Source: Cacajao melanocephalus (Eukaryota; Chordata; Mammalia; Primates; Pitheciidae). Taken from it: a DNA stretch of 64,000 nt. The position numbers and the translations under genes are program-made. The stretch is from assembly GCA_963573385.1 (NCBI GenBank), contig CAUYLG010065780.1:62001-126000 (forward strand), written 5' to 3'. Shown here in pieces: positions 40,228 through 51,539 of the stretch. The notes under the pieces are model-generated. The model saw only the letters and a program-made list of their open reading frames with translations, was not told where the DNA came from and ran no database searches. Every line of letters begins with the position of its first letter. The first letter of the stretch is position 1.

Positions 40228-41122
40228 GAACTTCCACTACATCACCATCCTCCGAGACCCAGTGTCCCGGTACTTGAGTGAGTGGAGGCATGTCCAGAGA
40301 GGAGCAACATGGAAAGCATCCCTGCATGTCTGCGATGGAAGGCCCCCAACCTCTGAAGAGCTGCCCAGCTGCTACACTGGTGATGACTGGTCTGGCTGCC
40401 CCCTCAAAGAGTTCATGGACTGTCCCTACAATCTAGCCAACAACCGCCAGGTGCGCATGCTCTCCGACCTGACCCTGGTAGGCTGCTACAACCTCTCTGT
40501 CATGCCTGAAAAGCAAAGAAACAAGGTCCTTCTGGAAAGTGCCAAATCAAATCTGAAGCACATGGCATTCTTCGGCCTCACTGAGTTTCAGCGGAAGACC
40601 CAATATCTGTTTGAAAAAACCTTCAACATGAACTTTATTTCGCCATTTACCCAGTATAATACCACTAGGGCCTCTAGTGTAGAGATCAATGAGGAAATCC
40701 AAAAGCGTATTGAGAGACTGAATTTTCTGGATATGGAGTTGTACAGCTATGCCAAAGACCTCTTCTTGCAGAGGTATCAGTTTATGAGGCAGAAAGACCA
40801 TCAGGAGGCCAGGAGGAAGCGTCAGGAACAACGCAGATTTCTGAAGGGAAGGCTCCTTCAGACCCATTTCCTGAGCCAGGGTCAGGGCCAGAGCCAGAAT
40901 CTGAATCAGAATCACAGTCAGAACCCAAATCCAAATGCCAATCAGAACCTGACTCAGAACCTGACTCAGAATCTGACGCAGAATCTGGTGCAGAATCTGA
41001 CTCAGAGTTTGAGCCAGAAGGAGAACCGGGAAAGCCCGAAGCAGAACCCAGGCAAGGAGCAGAATGATAGCACCAGCAATGGCACCAACGACTACATAGG
41101 CAGTGTAGAGAAATGGCGTTAA
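40228..41122 (+). CDS. HS6ST2: HS6ST2 terminal coding exon: C-terminal part of heparan-sulfate 6-O-sulfotransferase 2
   Basis: This exon encodes the last 297 residues of a Golgi type II membrane enzyme that moves sulfate from PAPS to the 6-O position of glucosamine in heparan sulfate. Numbering from the first full codon (40229), residues 1-19 read NFHYITILRDPVSRYLSEW. RDPVSRY is the family's 3'-phosphate-binding strand and loop. The cysteine-containing block CDGRPPTSEELPSCYTGDDW and the block EFMDCPYNLANNRQVRML are typical of HS6STs. FFGLTEFQRKTQYLFEKTF and LYSYAKDLF follow. Residues about 181-210 are strongly basic and probably helical, and about 214-262 form a Gln/Asn-rich repeat tail. The protein ends in NDYIGSVEKWR and TAA at 41120-41122. 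The tail separates HS6ST2 from HS6ST1 and HS6ST3, which are shorter. The open frame extends upstream to 40109, but that part is intron: the AG acceptor at 40226-40227 and family homology set the exon start. The 5'-PAPS loop and catalytic His lie in exons outside the window. Confidence 0.96.
40870..41020 (+). repeat. HS6ST2: Coding hexamer/12-bp minisatellite in the HS6ST2 tail
   Basis: A Gln-X hexanucleotide pattern runs into a 12-bp unit CAGAAYCTGACT (Gln-Asn-Leu-Thr) in tandem at 40943, 40955, 40967, 40979 (CAGAATCTGGTG, Thr replaced by Val), 40991 and 41003 (degenerate). The array encodes four NLT sequons. The unit is a multiple of three, so gain or loss of copies keeps the frame. Confidence 0.93.
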
Positions 41123-41663
41123 ATGGCTCAGAAAGGCTTGTACATACTTCTCCCAAAGCGCCACTGAAAAGATGGCATAGCTTAAAAGATGAAATTGTCC
41201 AAACACATCTTGCTTCCTTCACTGGGGAAGTTAAAATGTTTAGATGTTGCCTTTACAGTTGCCTTTCAATTCAATGTTATACTGTGTGTGGGTAAAACAA
41301 ATCTCAGTATGGAATTAAATTGTCTTTTTGGGGTTGGACTGTTTGTGAAATCTGAAAGCCAAACCAGACTCACCAGAAATTGCTGTTCAGATATTTTAAG
41401 AAGTTCCTAAATTAGTCACGGAGACAAAATGAAGACATAAAATGTGACCATTTAACTTATGGCTAAGAAATGGACTTTAAATTATTCTTGATACACTGTT
41501 AAAACCCATTCTTGGAATCAAACATTTTTTCCAGGGGTGAGAATAAGTATACATATAAAGCGACTAAAATGAAACATAAAACCTTGCATTTTCTTCTGAT
41601 TTTAACAAGGAATCTATAAATATAGAATAACAAACTAATGGTGAATCTTACCAAGCTGTAGAA

Positions 41664-41669
41664 AATAAA
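41664..41669 (+). promoter_or_regulatory. HS6ST2: Possible proximal poly(A) signal
   Basis: AATAAA within gtagaaaataaaaaattcc, about 540 nt after the stop codon. Use is not shown by sequence alone. Confidence 0.3.
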
Positions 41670-43310
41670 AAATTCCTCTCCCAAACATGAGTAGTTTTAT
41701 GTCAAAATATTGGCTTTTCAAGAACAGGACTCATATCTTGACATATAAAATTTTAAACTTTTTCTACCTTCTACTGTTTAAAGGTTTTAAACAGGGTGTA
41801 ACTCACATTAAACAAAACACTTTTTTTTTTTTTCAAAATGAAATACCAACGTAAAGATCTAATTTCCAGGCGCTTTCAGGGCACTGTAATTTCAACAACA
41901 CTGGAATCATTTTGGCGCTTCTTCTCATTCATTTTAAGGCTTCTCCGAATTGTGCTCATTCCAAATTAACCCATGTATAGAATCTTTCTTCATCATCTAA
42001 ATGGCGTGTTGCTGAATTTATTGTGGTATATAATCCTGGATTAAAGTCAGGACTTTCTTTCTATAGAATTATTTTATCAATATTTGTGTAGTGAAGTCCT
42101 AATCAAGAAACTTGAACAGGATAATGTGTCTAAAAAATGTTGCTGAAGTTATTCTTGATCAGATAGCATTGAACCTGAAATGTGAACTCTTACTTACTTT
42201 TTGTATATCTATTGTAATGTTTCCAGTTGGGCCAACTATTTCTAGCCCATTAGTTCTTTTTCGTGTTGACAGATTTGTAGACAATTACAAAGGCAAAAAA
42301 AGGGTAAAATAAGCATTAGGAAGGCTAGCCAGAGTTATTCAATAGCACCTTGATAATTTGGGCAAACCTTTCTACCAAGTTTTTGTTTTGAAAAGAACAA
42401 AAGTAAAAAGTGTTCTGTAGTGAGGTTACGTATCAGGAACATATGAGTTGAGCAGAGTGACTTGTTAGTGTAAGTTGAGGCAAAAACACTTCTATGGTAT
42501 CAATTACAAATTGACCAAGATAAAAAGAAGTATGCAACCCACCATGCCGTCAAACATCATGATTCTGGGCAGTTTTCATTTTACTATGGATTTTGCTATA
42601 TTTGTGTAAGGACTTACACTAACCTTCTGGCTGTAAATCAAACTAGGTGACTGAAAGTGCCATTTATGTTTTCAGAAGGGACATGCTTTAAAAAGTGTGA
42701 CCATAAAGTCACATCTTGTACAGTCTGCTCATGTGTATGATCTAGTTTCGTCTGTAATAATATGGCCACAAACTGGACAGGAATCTGGGTATTTGGGTTT
42801 AAAATGGATTTTCTTGACTCTGAGCTTGTATCACTATTTCCAGCTTTGGTTTTGCCTGACAGTATTGCAGTCCTGAAAATCCTGAGAGCTAAAAAACTGA
42901 AAGGAATTTTTTTAAAACCACACCTTCAAGTGACAGTGTTTTAAACTATTTTGTGTACAATTGTGTTTTAAAAATAGTTAGTAGATCACTATGGTATTTC
43001 AATTTTCTTTAGTTTTAATTGAAAATGTTGGCTTTTAAAACTGATAGGTACTGTTGGAAAGCAGGATGAAGCCTGAGCCAGTGGAAAAACTTGTTACAGA
43101 AAAAACATTTTGTGTTATTGCTGTGGTGTGCATGACTTGCAAAGATTAAGTGCATTTTCTCTGTCTATACTGATTATTGTATATAGAGGATGTTATAAAT
43201 ATACATTTTTGTCATCATGTAAATCCCATGATTTCAACTGTAAACATCTGTCCATTGGTGTAGCTTTACAAATCATTCACTGATTTTGTGTAATTTAACA
43301 ATAGATATGA

Positions 43311-43316
43311 AATAAA
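43311..43316 (+). promoter_or_regulatory. HS6ST2: Canonical poly(A) signal AATAAA of HS6ST2
   Basis: AATAAA lies in gatatgaaataaagctt and is followed by aaattacaggctctgagtaa. It is the last such signal before transposon-derived sequence begins at about 43.53 kb. Confidence 0.75.
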
Positions 43317-43528
43317 GCTTAAATTACAGGCTCTGAGTAATCTCCTAATTTCAAGATTTGCAGCCACTAGACACTGATCTCACAAACCAGAACAGAATTT
43401 TTTTCAAGAAGGCATTTCCTTTATTCCTCTTGGCAGCCAGGTATGGAAATTAGATGGCCCACTCTAATCCCTCAGTCTAAAATGGCCTTATTTTGGGGTG
43501 AATCCTGGGATTCCATGTTTTGTGCACA

Positions 43529-43723
43529 AGCTTGTCCAAGCCACAGCCCACCAGTCGCGTACAGCCCAGGATGGCTTTGAATGCGGCCCAACACAAGTTC
43601 GTAAACTTCATTAAAACATTATGATATTTATGCATAGACTTTTTTTTTTTAGCTCATTAACTATTATTAGTGTTGGTGTATTTTATGCATGGCTTAGGGA
43701 GGCCAAAAGATTGAACACTCCTG
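43529..43723. mobile_element. Old DNA-transposon-like repeat
   Basis: gcttgtccaagccacagccc, tggctttgaatgcggcccaa, cacaagttcgtaaacttcat, taaaacattatgatatttat, agctcattaactattattag and a ttgaacactcctg end. It matches a common interspersed element with hAT-like ends that I cannot name with confidence. Confidence 0.65.
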
Positions 43724-43724
43724 G

Positions 43725-44090
43725 TGTAAAACAAAGTTTGCTATGCAAATGAATATGCATATCTTTTAAGTTAAAACTTATTTAAGTAAATACTTGCATA
43801 TCTAAGACCATGTAGAAAGGAAAAATAGTGCTCTTTATTCTCCCGTGTATCCACAGGGTAGAGTTTAAAGGTAAGCGTTAACGTATTGGTTTTTAAAGTC
43901 CTGAACACAAAATGGGCACATTTTTTCAAACAAACTCTTGTAGTTAGTACTACATGGGAGGGGACATGATTTGTCCTTGCGACTTTCCAAAGACACTCTA
44001 AGTATCAGTCCCAAGGGATTAGAAGGAAGCAAGCTACAAATTTGCTTGGGGATATAGTTAAGTATCCTCAGCCTGTAAACTATTTATATT
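43725..44090. other. Intergenic sequence with no recognised feature
   Basis: No gene or named repeat seen. Confidence 0.45.
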
Positions 44091-44091
44091 T

Positions 44092-44467
44092 ACTCTAAGT
44101 CCGTTTTCATACTGCTATAAAGAACTGCTGAGACACTAGGTATTTATAAAGGAAAGAGGTTTAACTGACTCACAGTTCTGCATGGCTGGGGAGTCCTCAG
44201 GAAACTCACGATCATGGCAGAAGGCAAAGGCGAAAGTAAGGCACCTTCTTCACAAGGTGGCTGGAAGGAGAAGGGCCGAGGGAAGGGGGAAGAGCCCCTT
44301 ATAAAATCATCAGATCTCATGAGAACTCACTATCACAAGAACAGCATGGGGGAAACCGCCCCCATGATTCAGTTACTTCCACCTTGTCTCTCCCTTGACA
44401 CGTGGGGATTATGGGGATTACAATTCAAGATGAGATTTGGGTGGGGGCACAGAGCCTAACCATATCA
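44092..44467 (-). mobile_element. MST/THE1-type LTR in reverse orientation
   Basis: aagtccgttttcatactgct, aaagaactgctgagacacta, actcacagttctgcatggct, tatcacaagaacagcatggg, gacacgtggggattatgggg and cagagcctaaccatatca: the reverse of the LTRs at 8146 and 22423. The downstream end is exact; the other end is decayed and I did not find a clear duplication. Confidence 0.92.
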
Positions 44468-44469
44468 GC

Positions 44470-45430
44470 TCACTCGGTTTTGCCTGTCAACTGCTTTTTG
44501 ATCAATATTTGCGCTGCCAAAGGGCCTGATTGTATAAAGATCCTACAGCCCCTTGGGAGGAATTGTGAACAGGAATATAAAGTCCAAGAACTTGAAATAT
44601 CTAGGAAATAAAGGTTGGTTCCCTTTTCCCTTGAGGAGGGTAGGTACTCATGGAGAGCAGGGCGCTCTAACTGTAGTGGGGAAAAGATAGGAATGCTGCT
44701 AAGAAAATGAGCTATTGAGGCCGCACAGAGAGGAGCTGTAATGAAGAAACATTGAATTGGCCTGGTTCCTCAGGACTTAATTAGGATTCTCAATAGGGGT
44801 TATAACCAAGTACCAGTAGGACTGCCTTTAGGCAGTGGGTCTAATAAAGCTGTGAAAATGGGAAGGATCGTTTCTTTCCATGGGTGGAGAACAGGGGTAA
44901 AAAGAAGCATAAAACCCATATGCTAGGTCTGAGTCACAGAAGAGAACCACAGAATAGCCCAGGTTGGTGATGTGCAACCCACAGCTTTCTTGCATTCATT
45001 GACCTGAAGACACTGCTTTTGACACCGAAAGCTAGGAAGGCGGATACTAGGGTATTCCTTTTGCGCACATGGCCATCGGAGGTGGACTGGAAGTTTCTTC
45101 TCTCTTGTCTTCTCAAGGGATTGAACTAAGCAAAAAAACAAAAGCTGAGTATTTTGTAGAAAGTTCTAGCAAAAAAACAGTATGCTGACTCTGGACATAA
45201 CCTGCTGGGGCTGTGGAATAAGGCAACTCGAATCTCTCGCTTGGCAAGAATGAGGCCACCTGACAGTTTTAACTGTCCAAGGAATTTGATCAACACCTCA
45301 CAATTTCCAAAGTACATCCTTCTGAGCTTCACAAAGGGGCAAAGCCCTCAGAACTTCAGGAGAAATCTGTCCTGAAAACAAAGCAAATGAGCTGTTTCTC
45401 AGTGCAAATGGCGTTGTTCTGAGCAGCTGC
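44470..45430. other. Intergenic sequence with no recognised feature
   Basis: No gene or named repeat seen. Confidence 0.45.
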
Positions 45431-45431
45431 A

Positions 45432-45649
45432 GCAGGGTCCAAAAGCTACTGTCCTGGGGCCAAATGCAGCCCTCTGCCTGCTTTTGTAAATACAATGTTA
45501 TTGGAACACAGCACGCCCATTTCTTTGCACAGTTTCTCTGGCTGCTCTCACGCAACAGCAGCCCGAGTGGTTGCAACAGAGATCTTATGGCCCCAAAAGC
45601 CTAAAATACTTATTTTGTTGCCCTCCAGAGAAAAAGTTGGTCAGCCCTG
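45432..45649 (-). mobile_element. hAT-Charlie-like MITE
   Basis: cagggtccaaaagctactg, tttgtaaatacaatgttatt, ggaacacagcacgcccattt and gagaaaaagttggtcagccc tg match, reversed, the common 'caggggtcggcaaac' hAT MITE at about full length. Confidence 0.8.
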
Positions 45650-45774
45650 GAAGTAGAGAGTCGATTATAATTTCCTGAGTATTGAAAATTTGGTAGATTT
45701 ATAATGATCCCAGAGTCTGAGAGAATAGAAGGATGTGATTCAAACAGTATACTTCCCAATACCACACCACCACA

Positions 45775-45835
45775 AACAGCATTCACTGAGTGCCTACTAT
45801 GTGAGATTTACTACTTTTAGGCCTGACAGCACCAG
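45775..45835 (-). repeat. MIR/L2-like fragment
   Basis: attcactgagtgcctactatg, tgagatttactacttttagg. Confidence 0.5.
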
Positions 45836-45984
45836 AGAACCTGATCTCTCTCAGGATCGCAGAAATCCAAGCCAAATGCTGTGTCAGTAATTACAAGGTG
45901 AGAGCTTAATCAGTTCTTCAGTAGTCTCAGATAGCTGACATCTGCCAGTTCCTTGAAGTATGTGCGTGTGTGCGTTTGATCACA

Positions 45985-46145
45985 TGCTTTTAAAAATTGA
46001 AATATAAGTATGTAGAGTAAAAAGTGAAATTACCTATACAACTCCTACTTCCCCAAAATAACTACTATGATCATTTCCTCCAGATCTCCTTGTCCTAGCC
46101 ACATCCAAATCTGCTCTCTCTCCCCCTTCCCTCCCCGTCTTCCTC

Positions 46146-46196
<51 letters not shown>

Positions 46197-46320
46197 TCAT
46201 TTAAAAAGATAAAACCATATTGTTCTCATTGTTACCCGATTTTTTTCTTTTATGAAAAAGTTCAACAGTGTATCATGGATTCCTTTCTAAAACAGGAATA
46301 TAGTGGATGGGTTATCCTAA
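45985..46320 (-). repeat. Possible old L1/HAL1 fragment around a CA microsatellite
   Basis: taaaaattgaaatataagta, caactcctacttccccaaaa, ttgttctcattgttacccga and aacagtgtatcatggattcc have an old-LINE look. Weak. Confidence 0.35.
46148..46195 (+). repeat. (CA)n microsatellite
   Basis: About 23 uninterrupted CA units. Confidence 0.97.
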
Positions 46321-46344
46321 CGAAATTGATTACTGCTGATGTCA

Positions 46345-46920
46345 TAGGTTGAGAGTATAGACTCTATATGCATGCTGCCTGGGTTTGAATCCCAGCTCCA
46401 CTACTTACAAGCTCCATGACCTTGGGAAAGTCTCTAACCTCTTCATGCCACAGTTTCTTCACCTATTAACAGAGAAAATAAAAGCTGCAAATTCAAAGGG
46501 CTGTTGTGAGAATTAAATGAGTTGTATTTCTAAAGCACTTAACACAGTGCCTGATACAGAATAAACTTAATTTTTTATTTTATTTTTTTAGAGACAAACT
46601 CTCACTCTGTCACTGAGGCTGGAGTCCAGTGGTGCAATCATAGTTCATAGCAGCCTCAACCTTTTGAGTTCAACTGATCCTCCAGCCTCAGCCTCTCGAG
46701 TAGCTGGGACTACAGGTACACGCCACCACTGTCAGCTATTTTTTTTACAGTTTTAGTAGAGATAACATCTCATGTTGTCCAGGTGGGTCTGAAACTCCGG
46801 AGCTCAAACAATCCTCCCACCTTGGCCTCTCAAAGTGCCGAGATCACAGGCATGATAAAATAAACTTTATGTATGTTTGATAGTATTATAATTATCATTA
46901 TTACTGTTATTAGCATGAGG
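46345..46920 (+). repeat. MIR SINE split by an Alu
   Basis: gcctgggtttgaatcccagc, ccttgggaaagtctctaacc, gagaattaaatgagttgtat, gtgcctgatacagaataaac, then the tail after the Alu. Confidence 0.8.
46572..46854 (-). mobile_element. AluJ in reverse orientation inside MIR
   Basis: tagagacaaactctcactct, ggagtccagtggtgcaatca, gtccaggtgggtctgaaact, agtgccgagatcacaggcat. Duplicated flank aataaactta/aataaacttt. Confidence 0.9.
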
Positions 46921-46924
46921 GCTA

Positions 46925-48200
46925 GATGTCTGCTGAATTCCTATGTCTTCAGTAGCTAAAGACTGACTGAGATCAAGAATTTAAAATATTGGCAAGAAAA
47001 ATAGTATATCTCCTGTTGTGACTAATTTAAGGAAACCTTTCTAAAAAACAAAACAAACATATTTCAAATGTAACATAATCAGATGTATAAACACCTATCT
47101 TAAAGTTTACTTCTAAGTTTTGAATGCAGCCAGTGACAGAAACATTCTGAAAGATCTAACCCACAAAATGCCAAGTGAGTCACAGATTCTCTCTCCAGCA
47201 ATTAAAGGCCATTATCTGGTGTCTCTGGCTGATTGGGGACCTACTTTATCACGCTTAGCCAAGGATGAATCACTTCCAGTCTCGCTCCTTTCCCACTCAT
47301 CTCTCCACCCAACATTGCTGGAATATGGGCTTGTTTGCCTGATGAGATATGCACGTGCTTCAAAGGTCTAGCTGGTTCCCTTATGCGCCTGGCTTGGTGC
47401 CTGGAATGCCTACACTCCAAGACTCTCTTCTCTGGGTGAAAGGAGCATGTCCAGAAGACCCTATTAAGATGCATTTATGCCACCTAGGAGGGAGGAGAGA
47501 GAGTAACCCATTAAAAGTTAGTACATATTAGTTTTCAGATTGGCAGTCACGGAGGGCCCTCAGGGAACAGGACACACAGGCCTTGTAAATTCAGCTAGCT
47601 CACTTCACTTAACAACAAAAAAGAACTTTTGCATCTAACCAATTTGAATTTTTAAATTTTAGTTATATTGCCTTAAGGACAGAATAAGTTTCAGTAATCA
47701 TCATCAAATCTCATTAAGCTGTACAAATTCTATTTTCATTATGCCTGGTTCAATCTTGTGACTTCACTAATATCAGTGAGATTTAATGATGCCTAACTGT
47801 GCCTAAGAAAAGTTTAACAGTTTTTTGTGACTTAAAAATGCTCTACTAGATTTCATGTGATTTACGAGGACCTGAGAAGAACTGTCAAGTCTTAAAACAA
47901 AGTGCTACACCATAGCTTGATAAGGCCTAATGAGCCAACTAGAGCCAATCTTAACCTTTTTATGGATTTAGCCAAAACACAAAACTATTTTTTTCCTCAG
48001 TCCTGAAGGAAGTCTTCCGTCCCTGAAAGTACCTAGAGTAGGATCATGCGTTCAAGACCCTTGAGACCATATGGCAAAGACATTATGAATTTGGTCCAAG
48101 AGGTGGATTCTGCCTTCACAAGGCTGAACATGTAGGAAGTTGAAATAAGGAACCTCAACACTGATTAGTTAAGATGAACAGGTTTTATCAAGTATGAGCT
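46925..48200. other. Intergenic sequence with no recognised feature
   Basis: No gene or named repeat seen over 1.3 kb. Confidence 0.45.
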
Positions 48201-48206
48201 TGAAGG

Positions 48207-48515
48207 CCAGGGACTGTGGCTCATGCCTGTAATCCCTGTAATTCCAGTACTTTGGGAGGCCAAGGAGGGATGAACCCAGGAGTTCAAGACCAGCCCAGGC
48301 AACATGGCGAGACCCTTTTCTATAAAATATATAAAAATTAGCCGGGCATTGTAGTGTGCACCTGTAGTCTCAGCTACTTGGGAGGCTGAGTCACGAGGAT
48401 TACATGAGCCTGGGAGGTCAAGGTTGCAGTGAGCTATGATTGTGCCACTGCACTCCAGCCTGGGTGACAAAGAGAGACTGAGAGTCTGTCTCAAAACAAA
48501 AACAGAAAAAACAAT
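48207..48515 (+). mobile_element. AluJ
   Basis: ggccagggactgtggctcat, a duplicated tgtaatccctgtaattccag, agcccaggcaacatggcgag, gcactccagcctgggtgaca. Confidence 0.9.
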
Positions 48516-48837
48516 GGCCTTGACCTGAGAAGCACTCACAAGCATCAGTAGTTGCCAAGTTTCCCATCCCTCCCCAGTGCCCACATGCTTTCCCCAAACT
48601 CCCGCAATCTTGGCATGTTCCCAGCACTCCCTCTCTAGGGCAGGTTTCTATGTAGTCTACCTGGATGGTCACAATGTTTTCTTAACTATCCTTCTGCCTT
48701 CAGCCTCTTTCTTGACCACCGGGCTCATCTTCCTAAAACTTTCTCAGAACAGAATCTACAAACCTCTGGCCTCAGATTCCTCCCTGATGTGGTTCAAAGA
48801 TGCAAACTCTAGGCCCCACTGCAGATGTTCTGAATGA

Positions 48838-49032
48838 GAATCTCCTACCTCAGCCTCCCAAGTATCTGGGACCACAGTGGCAAGCCACCACACCTGGATA
48901 ATTTTATTTTGTGTTGAGACAGGGTCTTACTATGTTGGCAAGTCTGGTCTCGAAATCCAGGGCTCAAGCGATCCTCCCACCTCGGCTTCCCAATGTGCTG
49001 GGATTACAGGCGTGAGCTACCCACCCTGGCCT
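48838..49032 (-). mobile_element. Alu, 3'-truncated, reverse orientation
   Basis: aatctcctacctcagcctcc to gtgagctacccaccctggcc, missing the A-tail half of the right arm. Confidence 0.85.
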
Positions 49033-49107
49033 GGAATCATTTATTTACCCAACTCTAGCTTGCTGACCTAGCATCCAGCTTCTGGTTACTTGATTTCTGT
49101 CTTGGAG

Positions 49108-49165
49108 CCCATTCATTTGACAAACCTGTATTGAGCACTTACCGTGAGTTAGGGCCAGTGAAGCA
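49108..49165 (-). repeat. L2 fragment
   Basis: cattcatttgacaaacctgta, ttgagcacttaccgtgagtt. Confidence 0.5.
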
Positions 49166-49569
49166 AGAAGCGAGGAGGGAGGTCAGAGAATGCTTATTAA
49201 GAAACTGATTCCCAGCTGTATCCCTTTCCTGGGGCCAAGAGCCCTGCTCTCACCTCTCCCCCATGAATGAAACAACCTGGTGTTGAATCTCCAGCTGTCT
49301 CTTGCCTTCTTGAATCTTGAATCTGCCTGCTTGAATCTCCAGCTGTCTCCTGCTCCAGAAGCTCTGTGGGGGGAAGGTTTTGACACTTCAACTTGAAGCT
49401 ATGTAGTTGGTCCTCTTCTTGGGTGGAAATTTCTGAACTTCATGCACTGAAGCAGTTATTATACCTCATGCCAATGAAAGAAGACAGTTCTTATTCAGCC
49501 AGGAGACTTCAATGCCAATATATGCCCATCCTGACCAGGTGTGTAGAGTCTGACTCTTGATGCTGATTG

Positions 49570-50005
<436 letters not shown>

Positions 50006-50220
50006 CCTTATTCATGATTTAAAACAGCTTATTATGGGAAGATTCAAATCACTGCAAAAGTAGGGAGAACAGCATCATTAATCCCATTTCCCGACCACTC
50101 AACTTCAGTAATTATAACTTAGCCGATCTTATTTAATCTATGTCCTCACTAATTTCCCTACAATCTGTAATATGTTAAAGCATCCTGGACAACATCTGTA
50201 TATATGTATCTCTAAAAGAA

Positions 50221-50830
50221 GTTTTATTTCTTTTTTTTTTAAAACACTTGCAGGTAAACTTTATTATCTAGTAAACTTTATTAAGTAGTAAGCGGCAGCT
50301 CTGAGTGTCAGCCAGGTGTGTCTACCTCCAAATCCTTTGCTTTTGTGGTGGTTTCTTTGCTGAAACTGGAGTTTTCTTTTATAGCAAAAGCTTCTTGCAG
50401 GACAGGACTGGGGAATGGAGGGCCTTGAGCTCCTGATACAGCCAAGCCAGGAAACCATTCCTGGCTTCTTTAATAATTAACAGTGGATTCTTTTCCAATT
50501 AGGAATATTCACGAAGCAACTGCCTTCCTTCAGATTCTTTGGACATTGGTTCTTTCCCTGCTCAGTACTTGGCACTGGACCTAAAAATAGCCAGTTCACA
50601 TTTTGGGGAAGGGAATTGCCTGGTACCTTTGTCTTTGGAGACGCAGCTTGGGAGCCCCTGGTCCTTGAACACGTTACTGGACCCATAAATATTCTTCAAG
50701 TGCTTGTAAATGAAAGCGGCCAATCTTGGCCCTTGGTGTCAGGGTTTTTGACCAATAATTCTGTGTTTTGCTTTCCACAGGCCTAATTCCTGCTCCAACT
50801 GCAGGGCATTAGAGAATATTTTTCATGTTC
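50221..50830 (-). pseudogene. Possible processed retrocopy, source gene not recognised
   Basis: Read on the - strand, about 600 bases of moderately GC-rich, codon-like sequence end in two AATAAA-type signals (taataaagtttac twice) and then an A run (complement of the T run at 50230-50241). That layout is typical of a reverse-transcribed mRNA. One frame holds stretches such as FIYKHLKNIYGSSNVFKDQG and ARNGFLAWLYQELKALHSPV interrupted by stops, so it is not functional as protein. I cannot name the parent gene and found no clear target duplication; an unrecognised old repeat is the main alternative. Confidence 0.4.
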
Positions 50831-51079
50831 AACAAAATGGTTTTGGTCTCTCTGGTCTAAGTTGGGCTCTCTGTGCTTTATATATTGCTTTTCTTATTAA
50901 AAACCATCACGATACACAGTCTGTGCACTGTACTTTTGTAAATTAAAGAGAGTATGTGATCTCCACACTTGGTGGGTGGGATACATCTGAAGCAGCAAAA
51001 CTTCTTTTGAAATCATCAAAAAGCATTTTTAAAGCTTCTTTCAGCTCCAACACCATCAGAGAAACCCATGTCAAATTTC

Positions 51080-51215
51080 CACCCCTCTTTTTCCATTTTA
51101 CTTTGAGGTCCAGAGAGGGCAATTGACTCACCTAAGGTCTCACAGGGAATTAGTGGCAGAGCTGAGACCAAATCTCAGATCTTTCTGTGGCTAGTGTGCA
51201 CAGCACTACATTAAT
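51080..51215 (-). repeat. MIR SINE
   Basis: ttttactttgaggtccagaga, gactcacctaaggtctcacag, attagtggcagagctgagacc. Confidence 0.75.
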
Positions 51216-51295
51216 GTTTCAATTAAATTTTAAAAGCATTTCTACCTTACTTTTCTTTTGCACTCTCTGTTCCATTTCCCAATGGAGTGGATTTC

Positions 51296-51535
51296 TATTA
51301 CAGTAGTTTAGTGGTCAAGAACACAGTCTCTGGAGCCAAATTTTGGGGGTCCATAGTCCTGGCTCCACCACATATTAGCTGTGTAACCTGAGGTAAATCG
51401 CATCATCTTTCTGAGTCTTACTTTCCTCATTTCTAAAGTTGAATTTATAATAGTATTCACTGCATAGATTTGTGGTAATGATTAAATGAATTAAAGCATG
51501 CAAAGCATTTTAGAACAGAGTTCTGGTGCTTGGCA
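51296..51535 (+). repeat. MIR SINE, nearly full length
   Basis: acagtagtttagtggtcaag, acacagtctctggagccaaa, ttagctgtgtaacctgaggt, taatgattaaatgaattaaa and tctggtgcttggca cover the forward MIR. Confidence 0.8.
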
Positions 51536-51539
51536 ATTT

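Larger units (their letters stand above)
41123..43335 (+). other. HS6ST2: HS6ST2 3' untranslated region
   Basis: AT-rich, essentially Alu-free sequence lies between the stop codon and the AATAAA at 43311-43316; cleavage is likely near 43330. The absence of recognisable transposons over 2.2 kb contrasts with both flanks and fits a retained UTR. An earlier AATAAA at 41664-41669 could give a short-UTR isoform. The 3' end is inferred from the signal, not from transcripts. Confidence 0.8.

Noticed and set aside
40547..41222. Antisense ORFs of 219 and 146 codons over the HS6ST2 last exon
   Set aside because: They arise because the 12-bp coding repeat is stop-free on both strands. Ser/Asp and Leu/Ile runs mirror the sense repeat.
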